NCBI RefSeq assembly: GCF_030690345.1
Contig: NZ_JAUYGV010000006.1
Location: 434,001 to 498,000 of the forward strand
Direction of reading: 5' to 3'
From: Rheinheimera sp.
GTDB lineage: Bacteria; Pseudomonadota; Gammaproteobacteria; Enterobacterales; Alteromonadaceae
Length of the DNA stretch: 64,000 nt
Of this stretch, positions 1 to 11,946 are shown one piece after another (position 1 is the stretch's first letter; every line of letters begins with the position of its first letter). Under the pieces are notes generated by a model, which was given only the letters and a program-made list of their open reading frames with translations, made no database searches and was not told the origin of the DNA. A program made the position numbers and the translations under genes.

Positions 1-538
1 CAAAGTCGGCGTCTTTGGGAATGCCGTATTTAAAGCCAAAAGATTCAAACAAAATAACCAGCCGGCCGGTTTTTTGCCCGAGGATACGCTCGCGTAATTG
101 CTCCGCTAACTGATGTACGTTCAAATCCGTGGTGTCGATATACAGATCAGCTCGGCTGGAGATCGGATCCAGCAGCTGTTGTTCACGCGATATGGCTTCA
201 TCCAGCGACATAGCTTGATGCGACAGTGGATGCAGCCGGCGCGTTTCACTAAAGCGTTTAATCAGGCTGGCATGGTCGGCATCCAGATACAGGATGGTTA
301 AATCCAGTTTACGTGGCAGATAAGATAAAATGTCCGCCAGTTCGTCCGGGTCTTGTGGCAGGTTGCGCACGTCAATACTGACGGCGACACGCTCATATTG
401 CCCCATCACAGTGGTCGCAAGGGTAGGCAGCAGGTTTACCGGGATATTGTCGACACAGTAGTAGCCAAGGTCTTCCATCACACGCAGTGCAACAGACTTG
501 CCTGAGCCGGAGCGACCACTGACTACCAGCAGCTTCAT
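1..538 (-). CDS. rapZ: RNase adapter protein RapZ (partial, C-terminus beyond window)
   Basis: Reverse-strand reading from 538: MKLLVVSGRSGSGKSVALRVMEDLGYYCVDNIPVNLLP... with P-loop; next to ptsN/hpf/rpoN. Not in ORF track because open at window edge. Confidence 0.93.
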   Translation of the reverse strand, partial: MKLLVVSGRSGSGKSVALRVMEDLGYYCVDNIPVNLLPTLATTVMGQYERVAVSIDVRNLPQDPDELADILSYLPRKLDLTILYLDADHASLIKRFSETRRLHPLSHQAMSLDEAISREQQLLDPISSRADLYIDTTDLNVHQLAEQLRERILGQKTGRLVILFESFGFKYGIPKDADF

Positions 539-1011
539 TTTGCCGGTTCCATTGCGCTGTATTCCACTAACAGCTGATACAACTGCTGGTTAGTATCGGC
601 ATGGCGGATTTTTTTTGTCAGCTCTTTTTGGCTGAGTAACCGCGCTATGCCGGCCAGGGTGCTCAGATGCGCCTGGCACTGATCTTCCGGGATTAAAATG
701 GCACAGAAGATATCCACAGGCTGATTGTCAATGGCATCAAACGGAATGGCTTCTTTACTTACTACAAACACCAGCATTGGCTGTGTTACGCATTTTAGCT
801 TGCCATGCGGAATGGCAATACCACCACCTATGCCGGTTGAGCCGAGCTTTTCACGTGTCATCAGCGCTTCAAGAATACTGTATTCTGTCATATCCGGCAG
901 TTGCTGGTGCGCCAGCTCAGCGATATATTCCAGAATGCGCTTTTTGCTGTTAAAAAGAACTGCACTTTTAGTGCAGTTCTCGGCAAGCATAGAGGTTAAA
1001 TTCATCATCAT
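535..1011 (-). CDS. ptsN: PTS IIA-like nitrogen regulatory protein PtsN
   Basis: 158 aa; IIA-Ntr motif GSTGIGGGIAIPHGKL; rpoN cluster synteny. Confidence 0.95.
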   Translation of the reverse strand: MMMNLTSMLAENCTKSAVLFNSKKRILEYIAELAHQQLPDMTEYSILEALMTREKLGSTGIGGGIAIPHGKLKCVTQPMLVFVVSKEAIPFDAIDNQPVDIFCAILIPEDQCQAHLSTLAGIARLLSQKELTKKIRHADTNQQLYQLLVEYSAMEPAK

Positions 1012-1015
1012 CTAA

Positions 1016-1309
1016 TCAGTGTCGGGCTATTTTCTCTTTATGCTTAATGACCTGGCGATCTAACTTGTCTATCAGCTGGTCAATTGCAGCATACATGTTC
1101 TCATTTTCAGATACGGCAAACACTTCGCCACCGTTCAGGTGCAGCTTGGCTTCAGCGATCTGCTTCAATTTTTCCACGTTTAGGATCACATGTACATTGT
1201 TTATATGATCAAAATGCCGTTCCAGTTTAGCGAACTTGTTGTCTACGTATTCTTTTAAGGCAGAAGTGATTTCAACATGACGACCGGTTAGATTGATTTG
1301 CATAGACAT
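1016..1309 (-). CDS. hpf: Ribosome hibernation promoting factor (short HPF/YhbH)
   Basis: MQINLTGRHVEITSALKEYVDNKFAKLERHFDHI..., rpoN-ptsN neighbourhood. Confidence 0.93.
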   Translation of the reverse strand: MSMQINLTGRHVEITSALKEYVDNKFAKLERHFDHINNVHVILNVEKLKQIAEAKLHLNGGEVFAVSENENMYAAIDQLIDKLDRQVIKHKEKIARH

Positions 1310-1328
1310 ATTCCTTCTTTAGGCTTAT

Positions 1329-2813
1329 TTACAGCAAGGTCTTGCGTTGATTTGACGGCGGAATAAACAAAGACTCGCGATACTTGGCAATGGTGCGCCG
1401 CGCAACGTTAATGCCTTGTTCCAGCAGAATGTCAGCCATTTTGCTGTCACTCAACGGTTTAGCCGGGTTCTCCGCCGCCACTAATTTCTTAATAAAAGCC
1501 CGGATAGCAGTGGAGGAACACTCACCGCCGCTCTCCGTACTAACATGACTGGAAAAGAAGAACTTAAGTTCAAAAATACCTCGTGGTGTATGCATATACT
1601 TGTGTGTGGTAACACGGGAAATGGTGGACTCGTGCATGCCTACCATTTCAGCCACATCATTCAGTACCATGGGTTTCATGGCTTCCTCACCGTGTTCAAA
1701 AAAGGCCTGTTGCTGCTGCACTATGCAGTTAGCCACCTTTAACAAGGTTTCGTTACGGCTTTCCAGACTTTTTAAAAACCATTTCGCTTCCTGCAAATGT
1801 GAGCGGATAAACTGGCTGTCAGAGCTGTTTTTTGCCGTGCGGGACATAGCGGCATACTGCTGGTTTATCCGTACCTTTGGCATGGCGTCGGGGTTAAGTT
1901 CTACCTGCCAGCGGCCCTTTACTTTTTGCACGCTGACATCCGGAATTACATACTGTTGCTCTTCACGGATAACATCGGCACCGGGTCTAGGGTTAAGGCT
2001 GTGGATCAGCCGCATCACTTCTTTTAACTCATCCTCTTTGAGTCTAGTCACTCGCATCAAAGAACGAAAGTCACGATTAGCTAAAAATTCAGTATGCTCA
2101 CTGATCATGTTGCGGGCTTCAGCCAGAAACGGCGTGTCGGGGTCAAACTGGCGTAGTTGCACCAACAGGCACTCTTGTACCGAACGGGCGCCGACACCTA
2201 CCGGGTCAAACAACTGAATACGTTTAATAACGGCTTCTACTTCGTCGGCTTCAATATCGTCGACGCCAAGTGATTCAAGAATCTCTTCGCAGCTGATGGT
2301 TAACAGGCCGTTTTCGTCGATGGCTTCGATGATGATTTCTGCGATGGCGCGGTCGGTGTCAGAGAAAGGGGTAAGTTGCATTTGCCAGCGCAGGTAATCC
2401 TGCAGGCTTTCACTGGTTTCGCCCTGATACACATGGTCCTCATCACCACTGTTGTTACCGGCGCTGACCGGGGCGGCACTGACTAAGTCGTCCCAGTTAT
2501 TATCCAGCGGTAAATCTTCCTGAATATTTTGTTCGGTCATCGACTCGCTGCTGTCCGGCTCTGCCGGCTCGTAGCTGTCATCAGGGTTATGGTCGACGTC
2601 AGTACCGTTGTCAGCTTGTTGTTGTGGTTCCTTGGGGGCGGTGTCAAAGCTATCGTACTCGTCTTCTGCTTCCAATAACGGATTAGCATCAAGAGCTTCC
2701 TGAATTTCCTGCTGCAACTCAATCGTCGACAGTTGTAACAGGCGGATAGCCTGTTGTAACTGCGGCGTCATGGTTAGTTGCTGTCCTAAGCGAAGTTGCA
2801 AAGAGGGCTTCAT
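1329..2813 (-). CDS. rpoN: RNA polymerase sigma-54 factor
   Basis: Region [24 protein letters not shown]; RpoN box [12 protein letters not shown]. Confidence 0.98.
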   Translation of the reverse strand: MKPSLQLRLGQQLTMTPQLQQAIRLLQLSTIELQQEIQEALDANPLLEAEDEYDSFDTAPKEPQQQADNGTDVDHNPDDSYEPAEPDSSESMTEQNIQEDLPLDNNWDDLVSAAPVSAGNNSGDEDHVYQGETSESLQDYLRWQMQLTPFSDTDRAIAEIIIEAIDENGLLTISCEEILESLGVDDIEADEVEAVIKRIQLFDPVGVGARSVQECLLVQLRQFDPDTPFLAEARNMISEHTEFLANRDFRSLMRVTRLKEDELKEVMRLIHSLNPRPGADVIREEQQYVIPDVSVQKVKGRWQVELNPDAMPKVRINQQYAAMSRTAKNSSDSQFIRSHLQEAKWFLKSLESRNETLLKVANCIVQQQQAFFEHGEEAMKPMVLNDVAEMVGMHESTISRVTTHKYMHTPRGIFELKFFFSSHVSTESGGECSSTAIRAFIKKLVAAENPAKPLSDSKMADILLEQGINVARRTIAKYRESLFIPPSNQRKTLL

Positions 2814-2862
2814 CTACTTCTACCGTTCTCCTGAATGACACGCTGGCATTATTTTTTGCTAA

Positions 2863-3585
2863 CTATAGCCTGAATTGCTCACCCAGGTATACATCGCGTA
2901 CCTTTTGATTCGACAGTACTTCCTGCGGCGGGCCCGACGCAATCAACTCGCCGTGGCTGACAATATAAGCGATTTCACACACATCCAGCGTTTCACGCAC
3001 ATTGTGGTCGGTAATTAACACGCCGATACCGCGTTGACACAGATGCTGAATAATTTTTTTAATATCGAGCACTGAAATCGGATCGACGCCGGCGAAGGGC
3101 TCATCCAACAGAATAAATGCCGGGTTGGCGGCCAGGGCTCTGGCTATTTCTACGCGGCGGCGTTCGCCGCCGGACAAACTCATGCCAAGGCTGTTTTTAA
3201 TATGGCCGATATGGAATTCTTCCAGCAAATCGTCTGCCACTTCTTCGCGTTTGGCTGGCGTTAAGTCTTTGCGGGTTTGTAAAATAGCCAGCAGGTTGTC
3301 ATGCACAGTAAGCTTGCGGAAAATAGAGCTTTCCTGCGGCAGATAGCCAATGCCTTGTCTGGCTCTGGCATGGATAGGATCAAAGGTAATATCTTTGTCA
3401 TTCAGGCTTATCGTGCCTTTGTCAGAGGGAACCAGGCCGACAATCATATAAAAGGTAGTGGTTTTACCGGCACCGTTAGGCCCAAGTAAGCCGACAATTT
3501 GCCCGGCATTTACCTCAAGGCTGACATCTTTAACAACCTGCCTGCCTTTGTAGCTTTTGGCCAGATGCGACGCAACTAACTTCAT
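2863..3585 (-). CDS. lptB: LPS export ABC transporter ATP-binding protein
   Basis: Walker [10 protein letters not shown], signature [15 protein letters not shown]; next to lptA/lptC. Confidence 0.97.
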   Translation of the reverse strand: MKLVASHLAKSYKGRQVVKDVSLEVNAGQIVGLLGPNGAGKTTTFYMIVGLVPSDKGTISLNDKDITFDPIHARARQGIGYLPQESSIFRKLTVHDNLLAILQTRKDLTPAKREEVADDLLEEFHIGHIKNSLGMSLSGGERRRVEIARALAANPAFILLDEPFAGVDPISVLDIKKIIQHLCQRGIGVLITDHNVRETLDVCEIAYIVSHGELIASGPPQEVLSNQKVRDVYLGEQFRL

Positions 3586-4070
3586 GGATTATTTTTTTCC
3601 TCTGGCGTAAAGATAGTGGTAACGCGTTTGGATTCATTGCTTTCGGCGCTAAGCTCCTGCTTCTCTACGTTATACCTTATTGTCGAGGCCTTTACTACGC
3701 TGCCACTTTGCGCCAGTTCGGCATCGCCGGTTAATGTCAGCATCCGGCTGGCAGGCTCGTAGCGTATTTCGTTGGCCTTGGCGGTGACCGGTTGGCCGTC
3801 TGCCAATAACTGCGAGTAGCTGACCGGACTGCCGGTGGCGATATAAACTTCTTTGCCCTTGCCGGCGCTGGCATTAATTTCCAGTTGGTCGGCTTTCATC
3901 TGCAACGAGCCCTGAGTAACCACTACGTTATTGCGATAGGTCAGCACGTTTTCTTTTAGCGACGCCAGGTTATCGGCATCTATCTGTATTTGCTGGCTGT
4001 AGTCGGGCTGTTGTGCCATGACCACGCTGCTGCTCAGCAGCAACAGAGCGGAGATTATTTTATTGCTCAT
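3582..4070 (-). CDS. lptA: LPS transport periplasmic protein LptA
   Basis: Signal peptide, OstA-like fold sequence, synteny. Confidence 0.93.
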   Translation of the reverse strand: MSNKIISALLLLSSSVVMAQQPDYSQQIQIDADNLASLKENVLTYRNNVVVTQGSLQMKADQLEINASAGKGKEVYIATGSPVSYSQLLADGQPVTAKANEIRYEPASRMLTLTGDAELAQSGSVVKASTIRYNVEKQELSAESNESKRVTTIFTPEEKNNP

Positions 4071-4614
4071 TTTGATATACCGTTTGCTGGTGTTGTAACA
4101 GCTGCAAGCTGCCGTTGGTCAAATCAGCCCGCAGGCCACTGCCGTTGATATAGAAACCTTTGCCCTGAATGAATACCGGCGCATCGTTTTGCAAGGTATT
4201 GCTTGGAAACAACATCTCCAATGTTTCTGTGTCTATGCGCTCAATCAGCTCGTTCGGCATCAGGCTTAAGATACTGACCTGTTGCTCCAGAATCACTCTG
4301 TCTTGATTAAACCAAATGGCCTGACGGCTACTGGCTTTCCAGCCGGGCTGGTGTTCGTCGTTGTAAAGGGTATACACCGGGTTTTCGAATCGGGTGAAGC
4401 CGAGTAATTCGAAATGTTCCAACCGGTCGGCGCTGACAGTGTCGGCCAGGTAGCCTTGTGCATCATACAAACGGCGGGTCACCTTTTGCGCCACATAATC
4501 CGGCAACAGTTCCTGGTCGGTTTGTAGCGCATCATTGTCATCTGCTGGTTCAAACCAGAGATAAGCGGCGGTTCCTGCCAGCAGAAAGACAATAAAAACA
4601 AAAAACTTTCTCAT
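4060..4614 (-). CDS. lptC: LPS export protein LptC
   Basis: N-terminal TM, synteny with lptA/kdsC. Confidence 0.92.
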   Translation of the reverse strand: MRKFFVFIVFLLAGTAAYLWFEPADDNDALQTDQELLPDYVAQKVTRRLYDAQGYLADTVSADRLEHFELLGFTRFENPVYTLYNDEHQPGWKASSRQAIWFNQDRVILEQQVSILSLMPNELIERIDTETLEMLFPSNTLQNDAPVFIQGKGFYINGSGLRADLTNGSLQLLQHQQTVYQNEQ

Positions 4615-5165
4615 GAGCTGCTGCCATCAAATAAGCCGAAACGGTTTTGGCTGATCAGCAATAAATCACACAGCTCGCGCACCGCACCATAGCCGCCGGG
4701 CAAGCTGGTAATATAATCAGCTTGTTGCAACAGGTAAGGGTGGGCATCTTTTACCGCCACCGCTAAGCCACACTGCTGCATTACAGACCAATCTGCCAGA
4801 TCATCGCCGATATAGGCAATTTGTGCCGGTGTAAGTTGCAATTTCTGCTGTAAATCGGCAAAAGCAGCCAGTTTATTTTCCTGGCCCTGGTAAATGTACG
4901 GCACTGTAAGCGATGTCATGCGTTGTTGTACTATGGCAGAATTGCGGCCGGTGATAACCGCAACTTCTACACCGGCCTGGCGCAAGGCCTTAATGCCGTA
5001 GCCATCGCGGGTATGAAAGGCTTTCAGTTCTTCACCGTTATTACCAAGATAAATCCGGCCATCGGAGAATACGCCGTCGACATCGCAAATCAGTAACTTA
5101 ACGGCGGCGGCTTTAGCGTTGATTTGCTCACTGACAGGCTGATATAAGCTATTAAATAATGTCAT
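4611..5165 (-). CDS. kdsC: 3-deoxy-D-manno-octulosonate 8-phosphate phosphatase
   Basis: HAD motif LLICDVDGVFSDG; start reassigned to MTLFNSLY rather than ORF-track 5195. Confidence 0.95.
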   Translation of the reverse strand: MTLFNSLYQPVSEQINAKAAAVKLLICDVDGVFSDGRIYLGNNGEELKAFHTRDGYGIKALRQAGVEVAVITGRNSAIVQQRMTSLTVPYIYQGQENKLAAFADLQQKLQLTPAQIAYIGDDLADWSVMQQCGLAVAVKDAHPYLLQQADYITSLPGGYGAVRELCDLLLISQNRFGLFDGSSS

Positions 5166-5166
5166 C

Positions 5167-6135
5167 TTACAGCACTCCGGCCCGCAGTAAGTCATGCATA
5201 TTCATGGCGCCAACCGGTTTGCCGCTGTCGTCCAGGATAATCAAACCGTTTATTTTCTTCTGCTGCATAATTTGCAACGCTTCTGCTGCCAACATTTGCG
5301 GCTGCGCAGTAATACAGCGGCGGGTCATCACATCGGCAATCAGGTTGGTATGGATATCATAGCGCTGATCGAGAATACGGCGTAAATCGCCGTCGGTAAA
5401 GATACCGGCTAAGGCGCCTGCATGGTCGACGATTGCCGTCATGCCAAGACCTTTTTTTGAAATCTCCAGTAACGCATCTTTAATGGTGGCCGTTTCGGGC
5501 ACTAGCGGCACTTCAGCGCCACGGTGCATGACATCTTCCAGCCGCAATAACAGCTTGCGGCCAAGGCTGCCGCCGGGATGCGACAGCGCAAAATCATCGG
5601 CAGAAAAGCCGCGGGCATCCAGCAGCGCTACCGCCAGGGCATCACCCATTGCCAGGGTGGCGGTGGTGCTGGCAGTCGGCGCCAGGCCCAGCGGGCAGGC
5701 TTCCTGTTCTACTTTAACGCACAGATGAGCATCGGCCAGCTTCGCCAGCGTTGATGCCGGATTGCCGGTCATGGCAATCAGTTTAATCCCCAAACGTTTA
5801 ATTACCGGAATAATCGTCAGCACTTCCGGCGTTTCACCGGAGTTGGAAATGGCAATCACCACATCCTCTGCCGACAACATACCTAAATCGCCATGGCTGG
5901 CTTCGCCCGGATGAACAAAAAAAGCCGGTGTGCCGGTGGATGCCAGGGTTGCTGCAATTTTGTTGGCGATATGGCCGGATTTCCCCATGCCGGAGACTAT
6001 GGTTTTACCTTTACTGTCGAAAATAAGCTGGCAGGCCAGGTTAAAGTCGCTATCCAAATACTGCTGCAACTGTGCTACAGCTTCAGCTTCGATGCGTATT
6101 ACCTCGGCAGCGCGGATACGAAAATCAGTTGTCAT
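5167..6135 (-). CDS. kdsD: D-arabinose 5-phosphate isomerase
   Basis: SIS domain (SGMGKSGHIANKIAATLASTGTPAFFVHPGEASHGDLG) plus CBS pair. Confidence 0.95.
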   Translation of the reverse strand: MTTDFRIRAAEVIRIEAEAVAQLQQYLDSDFNLACQLIFDSKGKTIVSGMGKSGHIANKIAATLASTGTPAFFVHPGEASHGDLGMLSAEDVVIAISNSGETPEVLTIIPVIKRLGIKLIAMTGNPASTLAKLADAHLCVKVEQEACPLGLAPTASTTATLAMGDALAVALLDARGFSADDFALSHPGGSLGRKLLLRLEDVMHRGAEVPLVPETATIKDALLEISKKGLGMTAIVDHAGALAGIFTDGDLRRILDQRYDIHTNLIADVMTRRCITAQPQMLAAEALQIMQQKKINGLIILDDSGKPVGAMNMHDLLRAGVL

Positions 6136-6147
6136 ATCACTCTCAGT

Positions 6148-7128
6148 TCAAGAAGCGGTCAGGGCATTAAATAGCAGGTACTGATAACCGACAAAGCCAC
6201 ATAGCAGTATTGCGCCTTCCGCACGGTTAATCCGTCTGATTTTACCCAACCGCAGTGACATCAGCAGCATTATTACGGTGGCGGCTATCATGACATAGCT
6301 GTCGCGGCTGCCGGCCATAGGATCTAAACCTGCAGGGCCTATAACAGCGCCAAGCCCCAATACCGCCAGAATATTAAAAATATTCGAACCGATAATATTG
6401 CCCAAAGCTAAATCATCTTCACCTTTAAGTATACCGATAATACTGGCGGCCAACTCCGGCAAGCTGGTGCCTATGGCGATAATGGTTAAACCAATCACTA
6501 AATCGCTGAGGCCTGCGTAAGTGGCGATGGTTACGGCGCCATGGATTAATAATTGTGAGCTGGCCAACAATAACACCAGGCCAATACCGAGCCAAACCAT
6601 CGCCCTTAACGCTGAGATTTGTGCCGGCATTTCCGCATTAAGTTCAGCAATTAGCGGATCATCCGGTGTGGCATGTTTACCCCAATAAACCAGCAATGCC
6701 AGAAAAGCAACAAAGGCCGTTAATAACAGAATGCCTTCAAAGCGCGTTAGCGCGTTGTCGGAAATAAAGTAGTAGCCCAGCAGGGTGCACAACAGCAGCA
6801 ACGGATACTCGCGCTTTAGCGTTAACGATGAGACTGCAATCGGTTTTAATAACGCAGCGGCACCAATAACCAGCAAGATATTAGTGATATTTGAACCGAG
6901 CGCATTACCGACAGACGTATCTAAGCGTCCTTGCCAGGCCGCGCTGGCAGATACCAGCATTTCAGGCGCCGACGAGCCCATGGCAACGATAGTCAGGCCG
7001 ATAATCATCGGTGATATACCGGCGGTGCGGGCGATAGAGGACGCGCCGAACACAAAGCGATCAGCGCTCCAAATCAGTAACACCAGCCCGACAACGACAA
7101 AAATAATGGCGAGTAGCAAAGGTGACAA
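6148..7128 (-). CDS. yrbG: Calcium/sodium antiporter, YrbG family
   Basis: Duplicated alpha repeats (GSSAPEML..., GTSLPELAASI), kdsD neighbourhood. Confidence 0.92.
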   Translation of the reverse strand: MSPLLLAIIFVVVGLVLLIWSADRFVFGASSIARTAGISPMIIGLTIVAMGSSAPEMLVSASAAWQGRLDTSVGNALGSNITNILLVIGAAALLKPIAVSSLTLKREYPLLLLCTLLGYYFISDNALTRFEGILLLTAFVAFLALLVYWGKHATPDDPLIAELNAEMPAQISALRAMVWLGIGLVLLLASSQLLIHGAVTIATYAGLSDLVIGLTIIAIGTSLPELAASIIGILKGEDDLALGNIIGSNIFNILAVLGLGAVIGPAGLDPMAGSRDSYVMIAATVIMLLMSLRLGKIRRINRAEGAILLCGFVGYQYLLFNALTAS

Positions 7129-7402
7129 TATGTATTTCCCTGTTCTGTGTAAGTCTTGTGTAAGGTATCGCGTGGTATTTTCCTGCTTATCGGTGCGAAT
7201 TGCAAAAAAAGCTGTAGTTTCCGGCTAATATCGATTTTTCGCACAGTTTGTTACGATTTTTTGTAACGACTTTAGTGCTGGATCCGTTTACAATAATCCA
7301 ACGTAAACCTCAGTATAATTGAAAACATACACTAATGTATGTATATTGCATTTTATACCTACCAGGGCACAACAGCACTGACAGCGGCGGAGAGCATTTA
7401 AG

Positions 7403-8206
7403 GTGTCAGATATACTAATCGATATTCAACAACTGACGTTTAGTCGCGGTGAGCGGGTGATCTACCGTGACCTGAATATGCAGTTTGTCCGCGGCAAAGT
7501 AACTGCCATTATGGGCCCGAGCGGCATTGGCAAAACCACCTTACTGCGCTTAATTGGCGGACAATTAAAGCCGGATAGCGGCCATATCTTGTTTGCCGGC
7601 GAGGATATTCCTAAGCTGTCGCGCAGTGCACTTTATGCTGCCCGTCAGCGAATGAGTATGCTGTTCCAAAGTGGCGCACTGTTTACCGATATGACGGTTT
7701 TTGACAATGTAGCTTTTCCTATTCGTGAGCATACCCGGTTATCGGAATCACTTATCCGCCTGATTGTTTTAATGAAGTTGGAAGCCGTGGGGCTGCGTGG
7801 CGCACGTGATTTAATGCCGGCAGAATTATCCGGCGGTATGGCAAGACGGGCGGCCTTAGCGCGGGCTATCGCCCTGGACCCGGAACTGATCATGTATGAC
7901 GAACCTTTTGCCGGTCAGGATCCGATCTCGATGGGGGTGATAGTGCGACTGATCCGGTCCTTGAATAATGCGTTGAATTTAACGTCGGTGGTGGTGTCTC
8001 ATGACGTCACCGAAGTGATGAGTATTGCCGATTACGTCTATGTGGTGGCGGAACAAACGGTTATTGGTCATGGTACGCCGGAGCAACTACGGGCTCATCC
8101 TTCGCCATTAGTGCAGCAGTTTTTGAAAGGCGAGGCGGACGGAGCCGTACCGTTTCACTATAAAGCGGCACCTTATGAGCAGGAATTAATGGAGTTGGTC
8201 GGGTGA
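7403..8206 (+). CDS. mlaF: Phospholipid ABC transporter ATP-binding protein MlaF (GTG start)
   Basis: Walker [25 protein letters not shown]; mlaFEDCB order. Confidence 0.96.
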   Translation: MSDILIDIQQLTFSRGERVIYRDLNMQFVRGKVTAIMGPSGIGKTTLLRLIGGQLKPDSGHILFAGEDIPKLSRSALYAARQRMSMLFQSGALFTDMTVFDNVAFPIREHTRLSESLIRLIVLMKLEAVGLRGARDLMPAELSGGMARRAALARAIALDPELIMYDEPFAGQDPISMGVIVRLIRSLNNALNLTSVVVSHDVTEVMSIADYVYVVAEQTVIGHGTPEQLRAHPSPLVQQFLKGEADGAVPFHYKAAPYEQELMELVG

Positions 8207-8985
8207 TTGCAGATAAGTTACAACAACTCGGCGCGGGTACCATCAACAATGTCCGCGGTTTTGGCCGCGCCGGCATTATGCTGTTTGGTGCCTTGCTGGG
8301 TAAACCGGATATACGCAAAGGTTTCCCGCTGCTGATAAAGCAGCTGTATGTAATAGGGGTGCTGTCGTTACTGATTATCCTGGTGTCCGGCTTGTTTATC
8401 GGCATGGTACTGGCCTTACAGGGCTACACCGTATTGGTAAAGTTTGGCGCTGAACAAATGTTAGGCCCTTTGGTGGCATTAAGTTTGTTGCGTGAATTGG
8501 GCCCGGTGGTGACCGCCTTGCTGTTTGCCGGTCGTGCCGGCAGTGCTATTACAGCAGAAATTGGCCTGATGAAAGCAACAGAGCAGTTATCCGGTATGGA
8601 GATGATGGCTGTTGACCCGTTACGGCGTATTATTGCCCCCAGATTCTGGGCCGGTGTTATCAGCATGCCATTATTAGCGCTGATTTTTACAGCGGTGGGC
8701 ATTTTGGGTGGTCATCTGGTTGGCGTCGACTGGTTAGGTGTTGATGGTGGCGGTTACTGGTCTGCAATGCAAGCCAATGTCGATTTGTACCAGGATGTGA
8801 TGAACGGTGTGATTAAAAGTGTAGTGTTTGCTTTGATCGTGATGTGGATTGCCCTGCACAAAGGTTACGATGCTGTTCCCACTTCGGAAGGGATCAGCCA
8901 GGCAACAACACAAACGGTTGTTACTACGTCGCTGGCCGTGTTGGCTTTTGACTTTATTTTAACTGCATTAATGTTTGGTGGATAA
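8203..8985 (+). CDS. mlaE: Phospholipid ABC transporter permease MlaE
   Basis: MlaE/YrbE family sequence; synteny. Confidence 0.96.
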   Translation: MIADKLQQLGAGTINNVRGFGRAGIMLFGALLGKPDIRKGFPLLIKQLYVIGVLSLLIILVSGLFIGMVLALQGYTVLVKFGAEQMLGPLVALSLLRELGPVVTALLFAGRAGSAITAEIGLMKATEQLSGMEMMAVDPLRRIIAPRFWAGVISMPLLALIFTAVGILGGHLVGVDWLGVDGGGYWSAMQANVDLYQDVMNGVIKSVVFALIVMWIALHKGYDAVPTSEGISQATTQTVVTTSLAVLAFDFILTALMFGG

Positions 8986-8986
8986 C

Positions 8987-9451
8987 ATGACCACGCGGAA
9001 AATTGAAATATTAGTAGGTGGCTTTATTGTGTTGGCGATAGCGGCGTTTTTAATGCTGTCGTTGCAGGTGGCAAGTTCCGGTGTTGCCGGCACAGGACAA
9101 AGTTATCGCCTGCATGCCAAATTTGAAAATATCGGCGGTTTAAAAGTGCGCTCACCGGTGAAAGTCGGTGGTGTGGTAGTGGGGCGTGTCGCGGCAATTG
9201 AGCTTGATACCACCTATTACCGGCCGGTGGTAACGCTGGAAATCAACAACAGTTACAGCAACTTTCCTGAAACCAGCACTCTGGCAATTTTAACCTCAGG
9301 CTTACTGGGGGAGCAGTATTTGGGATTACAACCGGGTTTTCTTGATGAAACTGTTGAGATCCTGGCTGACGGTGACTATATCGAAGATACCAAGTCAGCT
9401 TTAGTGCTGGAAGAGTTGATTGGTCAATTTTTATTTAACCGCGGGAATTAA
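8987..9451 (+). CDS. mlaD: Outer membrane lipid asymmetry protein MlaD (MCE domain)
   Basis: MTTRKIEILVGGFIVLAIAAFLML; MCE domain. Confidence 0.95.
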   Translation: MTTRKIEILVGGFIVLAIAAFLMLSLQVASSGVAGTGQSYRLHAKFENIGGLKVRSPVKVGGVVVGRVAAIELDTTYYRPVVTLEINNSYSNFPETSTLAILTSGLLGEQYLGLQPGFLDETVEILADGDYIEDTKSALVLEELIGQFLFNRGN

Positions 9452-9452
9452 T

Positions 9453-10106
9453 ATGAAACTTTATGCATTGATACTGGCCGGCAGCTTAACCTTGCTGAGC
9501 CTGGCAGCAACCGGGGTTCGCTCTGAAACTCAGACGTATACCGATCCATATAAAATGATGGAAGTGCTGGCCGACAATACCTTTAGCCGGATTGCCAAAG
9601 ATCAGAGCAAAATTGAAGCAGACCCGGAAGTGTTGCGGCTTATCGTTAATGAAGAGTTGGTACCCTATATCGACAGCCGCTATGCTGCTCTGCGGGTAAT
9701 AGGTAACAGTGCCGATCTAAGAAATACGCCGCGTGAAGACCTGCTGGCTTTCGTCGATGCGTTTCAAAACTATATGGTGGCTACTTATGCCGGGGTATTT
9801 ACTCAGTATCGTGATCAGAAAGTAATGATCGAACCGGCACGTGCTATTGATAACCAAAAGATTATCAGCATTAAAACCAGGGTAATAGACCCGGGTAAGC
9901 CGGATATTAATATTGAATTCAAATTACGTCGTGGCAAGGATGCGGATACCTGGTTGGTGTTTGACATGGTCGCCGAAGGTATTTCATTGCTGGACAGCAA
10001 AAGAGCGGAGTTGAGTAACCTTATCCGCCAGCAAGGCCTGAAAAGCGTCACCGTACTGCTGACAGAGAAAGCACAGGCGCCTATCACCCGGCCGGAGGAA
10101 AAGTGA
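9453..10106 (+). CDS. mlaC: Phospholipid-binding protein MlaC
   Basis: Signal peptide MKLYALILAGSLTLLSLAA; Tol-Tol-Ttg2 family; start reassigned from 9420. Confidence 0.93.
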   Translation: MKLYALILAGSLTLLSLAATGVRSETQTYTDPYKMMEVLADNTFSRIAKDQSKIEADPEVLRLIVNEELVPYIDSRYAALRVIGNSADLRNTPREDLLAFVDAFQNYMVATYAGVFTQYRDQKVMIEPARAIDNQKIISIKTRVIDPGKPDINIEFKLRRGKDADTWLVFDMVAEGISLLDSKRAELSNLIRQQGLKSVTVLLTEKAQAPITRPEEK

Positions 10107-10396
10107 CATTAAAGATCGCGCAGCAAGCTGACGCTTTACATTTTACCGGTGTATTAAATCGTGATACGTTAATGCTGTATTCACCCTTTACGCAGTTAAA
10201 TAAGCTGTCCGGCAACGTAAAGTTTGACTTTAACACGTTGGATAATATTGATACCGCCGGGTTAGCCTGGTTACTGCAGCAGCTGTCCGAAGCTAAACGG
10301 CTGGGCATCACGATTACGTTATGTAATGTGCCGCAACAGCTGCTATCATTGGCCGACGTGACGGCGGTACGATCTCTATTGCCAATTATTGATTAA
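10103..10396 (+). CDS. mlaB: STAS-domain protein MlaB
   Basis: STAS-like NIDTAGLAWLLQQLSEAKRLG; operon position. Confidence 0.9.
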   Translation: MTLKIAQQADALHFTGVLNRDTLMLYSPFTQLNKLSGNVKFDFNTLDNIDTAGLAWLLQQLSEAKRLGITITLCNVPQQLLSLADVTAVRSLLPIID

Positions 10397-10405
10397 GGTT
10401 TAGCT

Positions 10406-10663
10406 TTGGACACCAAGCAAATTGAGCAGTTGCTACAACAACAATTGCAACTGGCCGAGGTGATTGTCAGTGCGGAAGGCTCTCATTATGCCGTAACGGC
10501 AGTGGGTACCTGCTTCGCTGATATCAGCCGGGTAAAACAACAACAAATGATTTATGCGCCTTTAATGGCAGCCATTGCTGACGGCTCTATTCATGCGGTC
10601 AGCATCAAGACCTTTACGCCGGAGCAGTGGCGTAGAGAAAAACTTCTTAACCCTCCGATGTAG
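10406..10663 (+). CDS. ibaG: BolA family protein IbaG
   Basis: 85 aa BolA-like sequence between mlaB and murA. Confidence 0.9.
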   Translation: MDTKQIEQLLQQQLQLAEVIVSAEGSHYAVTAVGTCFADISRVKQQQMIYAPLMAAIADGSIHAVSIKTFTPEQWRREKLLNPPM

Positions 10664-10666
10664 TAA

Positions 10667-11941
<1,275 letters not shown>

Positions 11942-11946
<5 letters not shown>

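Noticed and set aside
1600-2217. 205-aa plus-strand ORF opposite rpoN
   Set aside because: Shadow ORF antisense to a clear sigma-54 gene; Cys/Ser-rich low-complexity translation.
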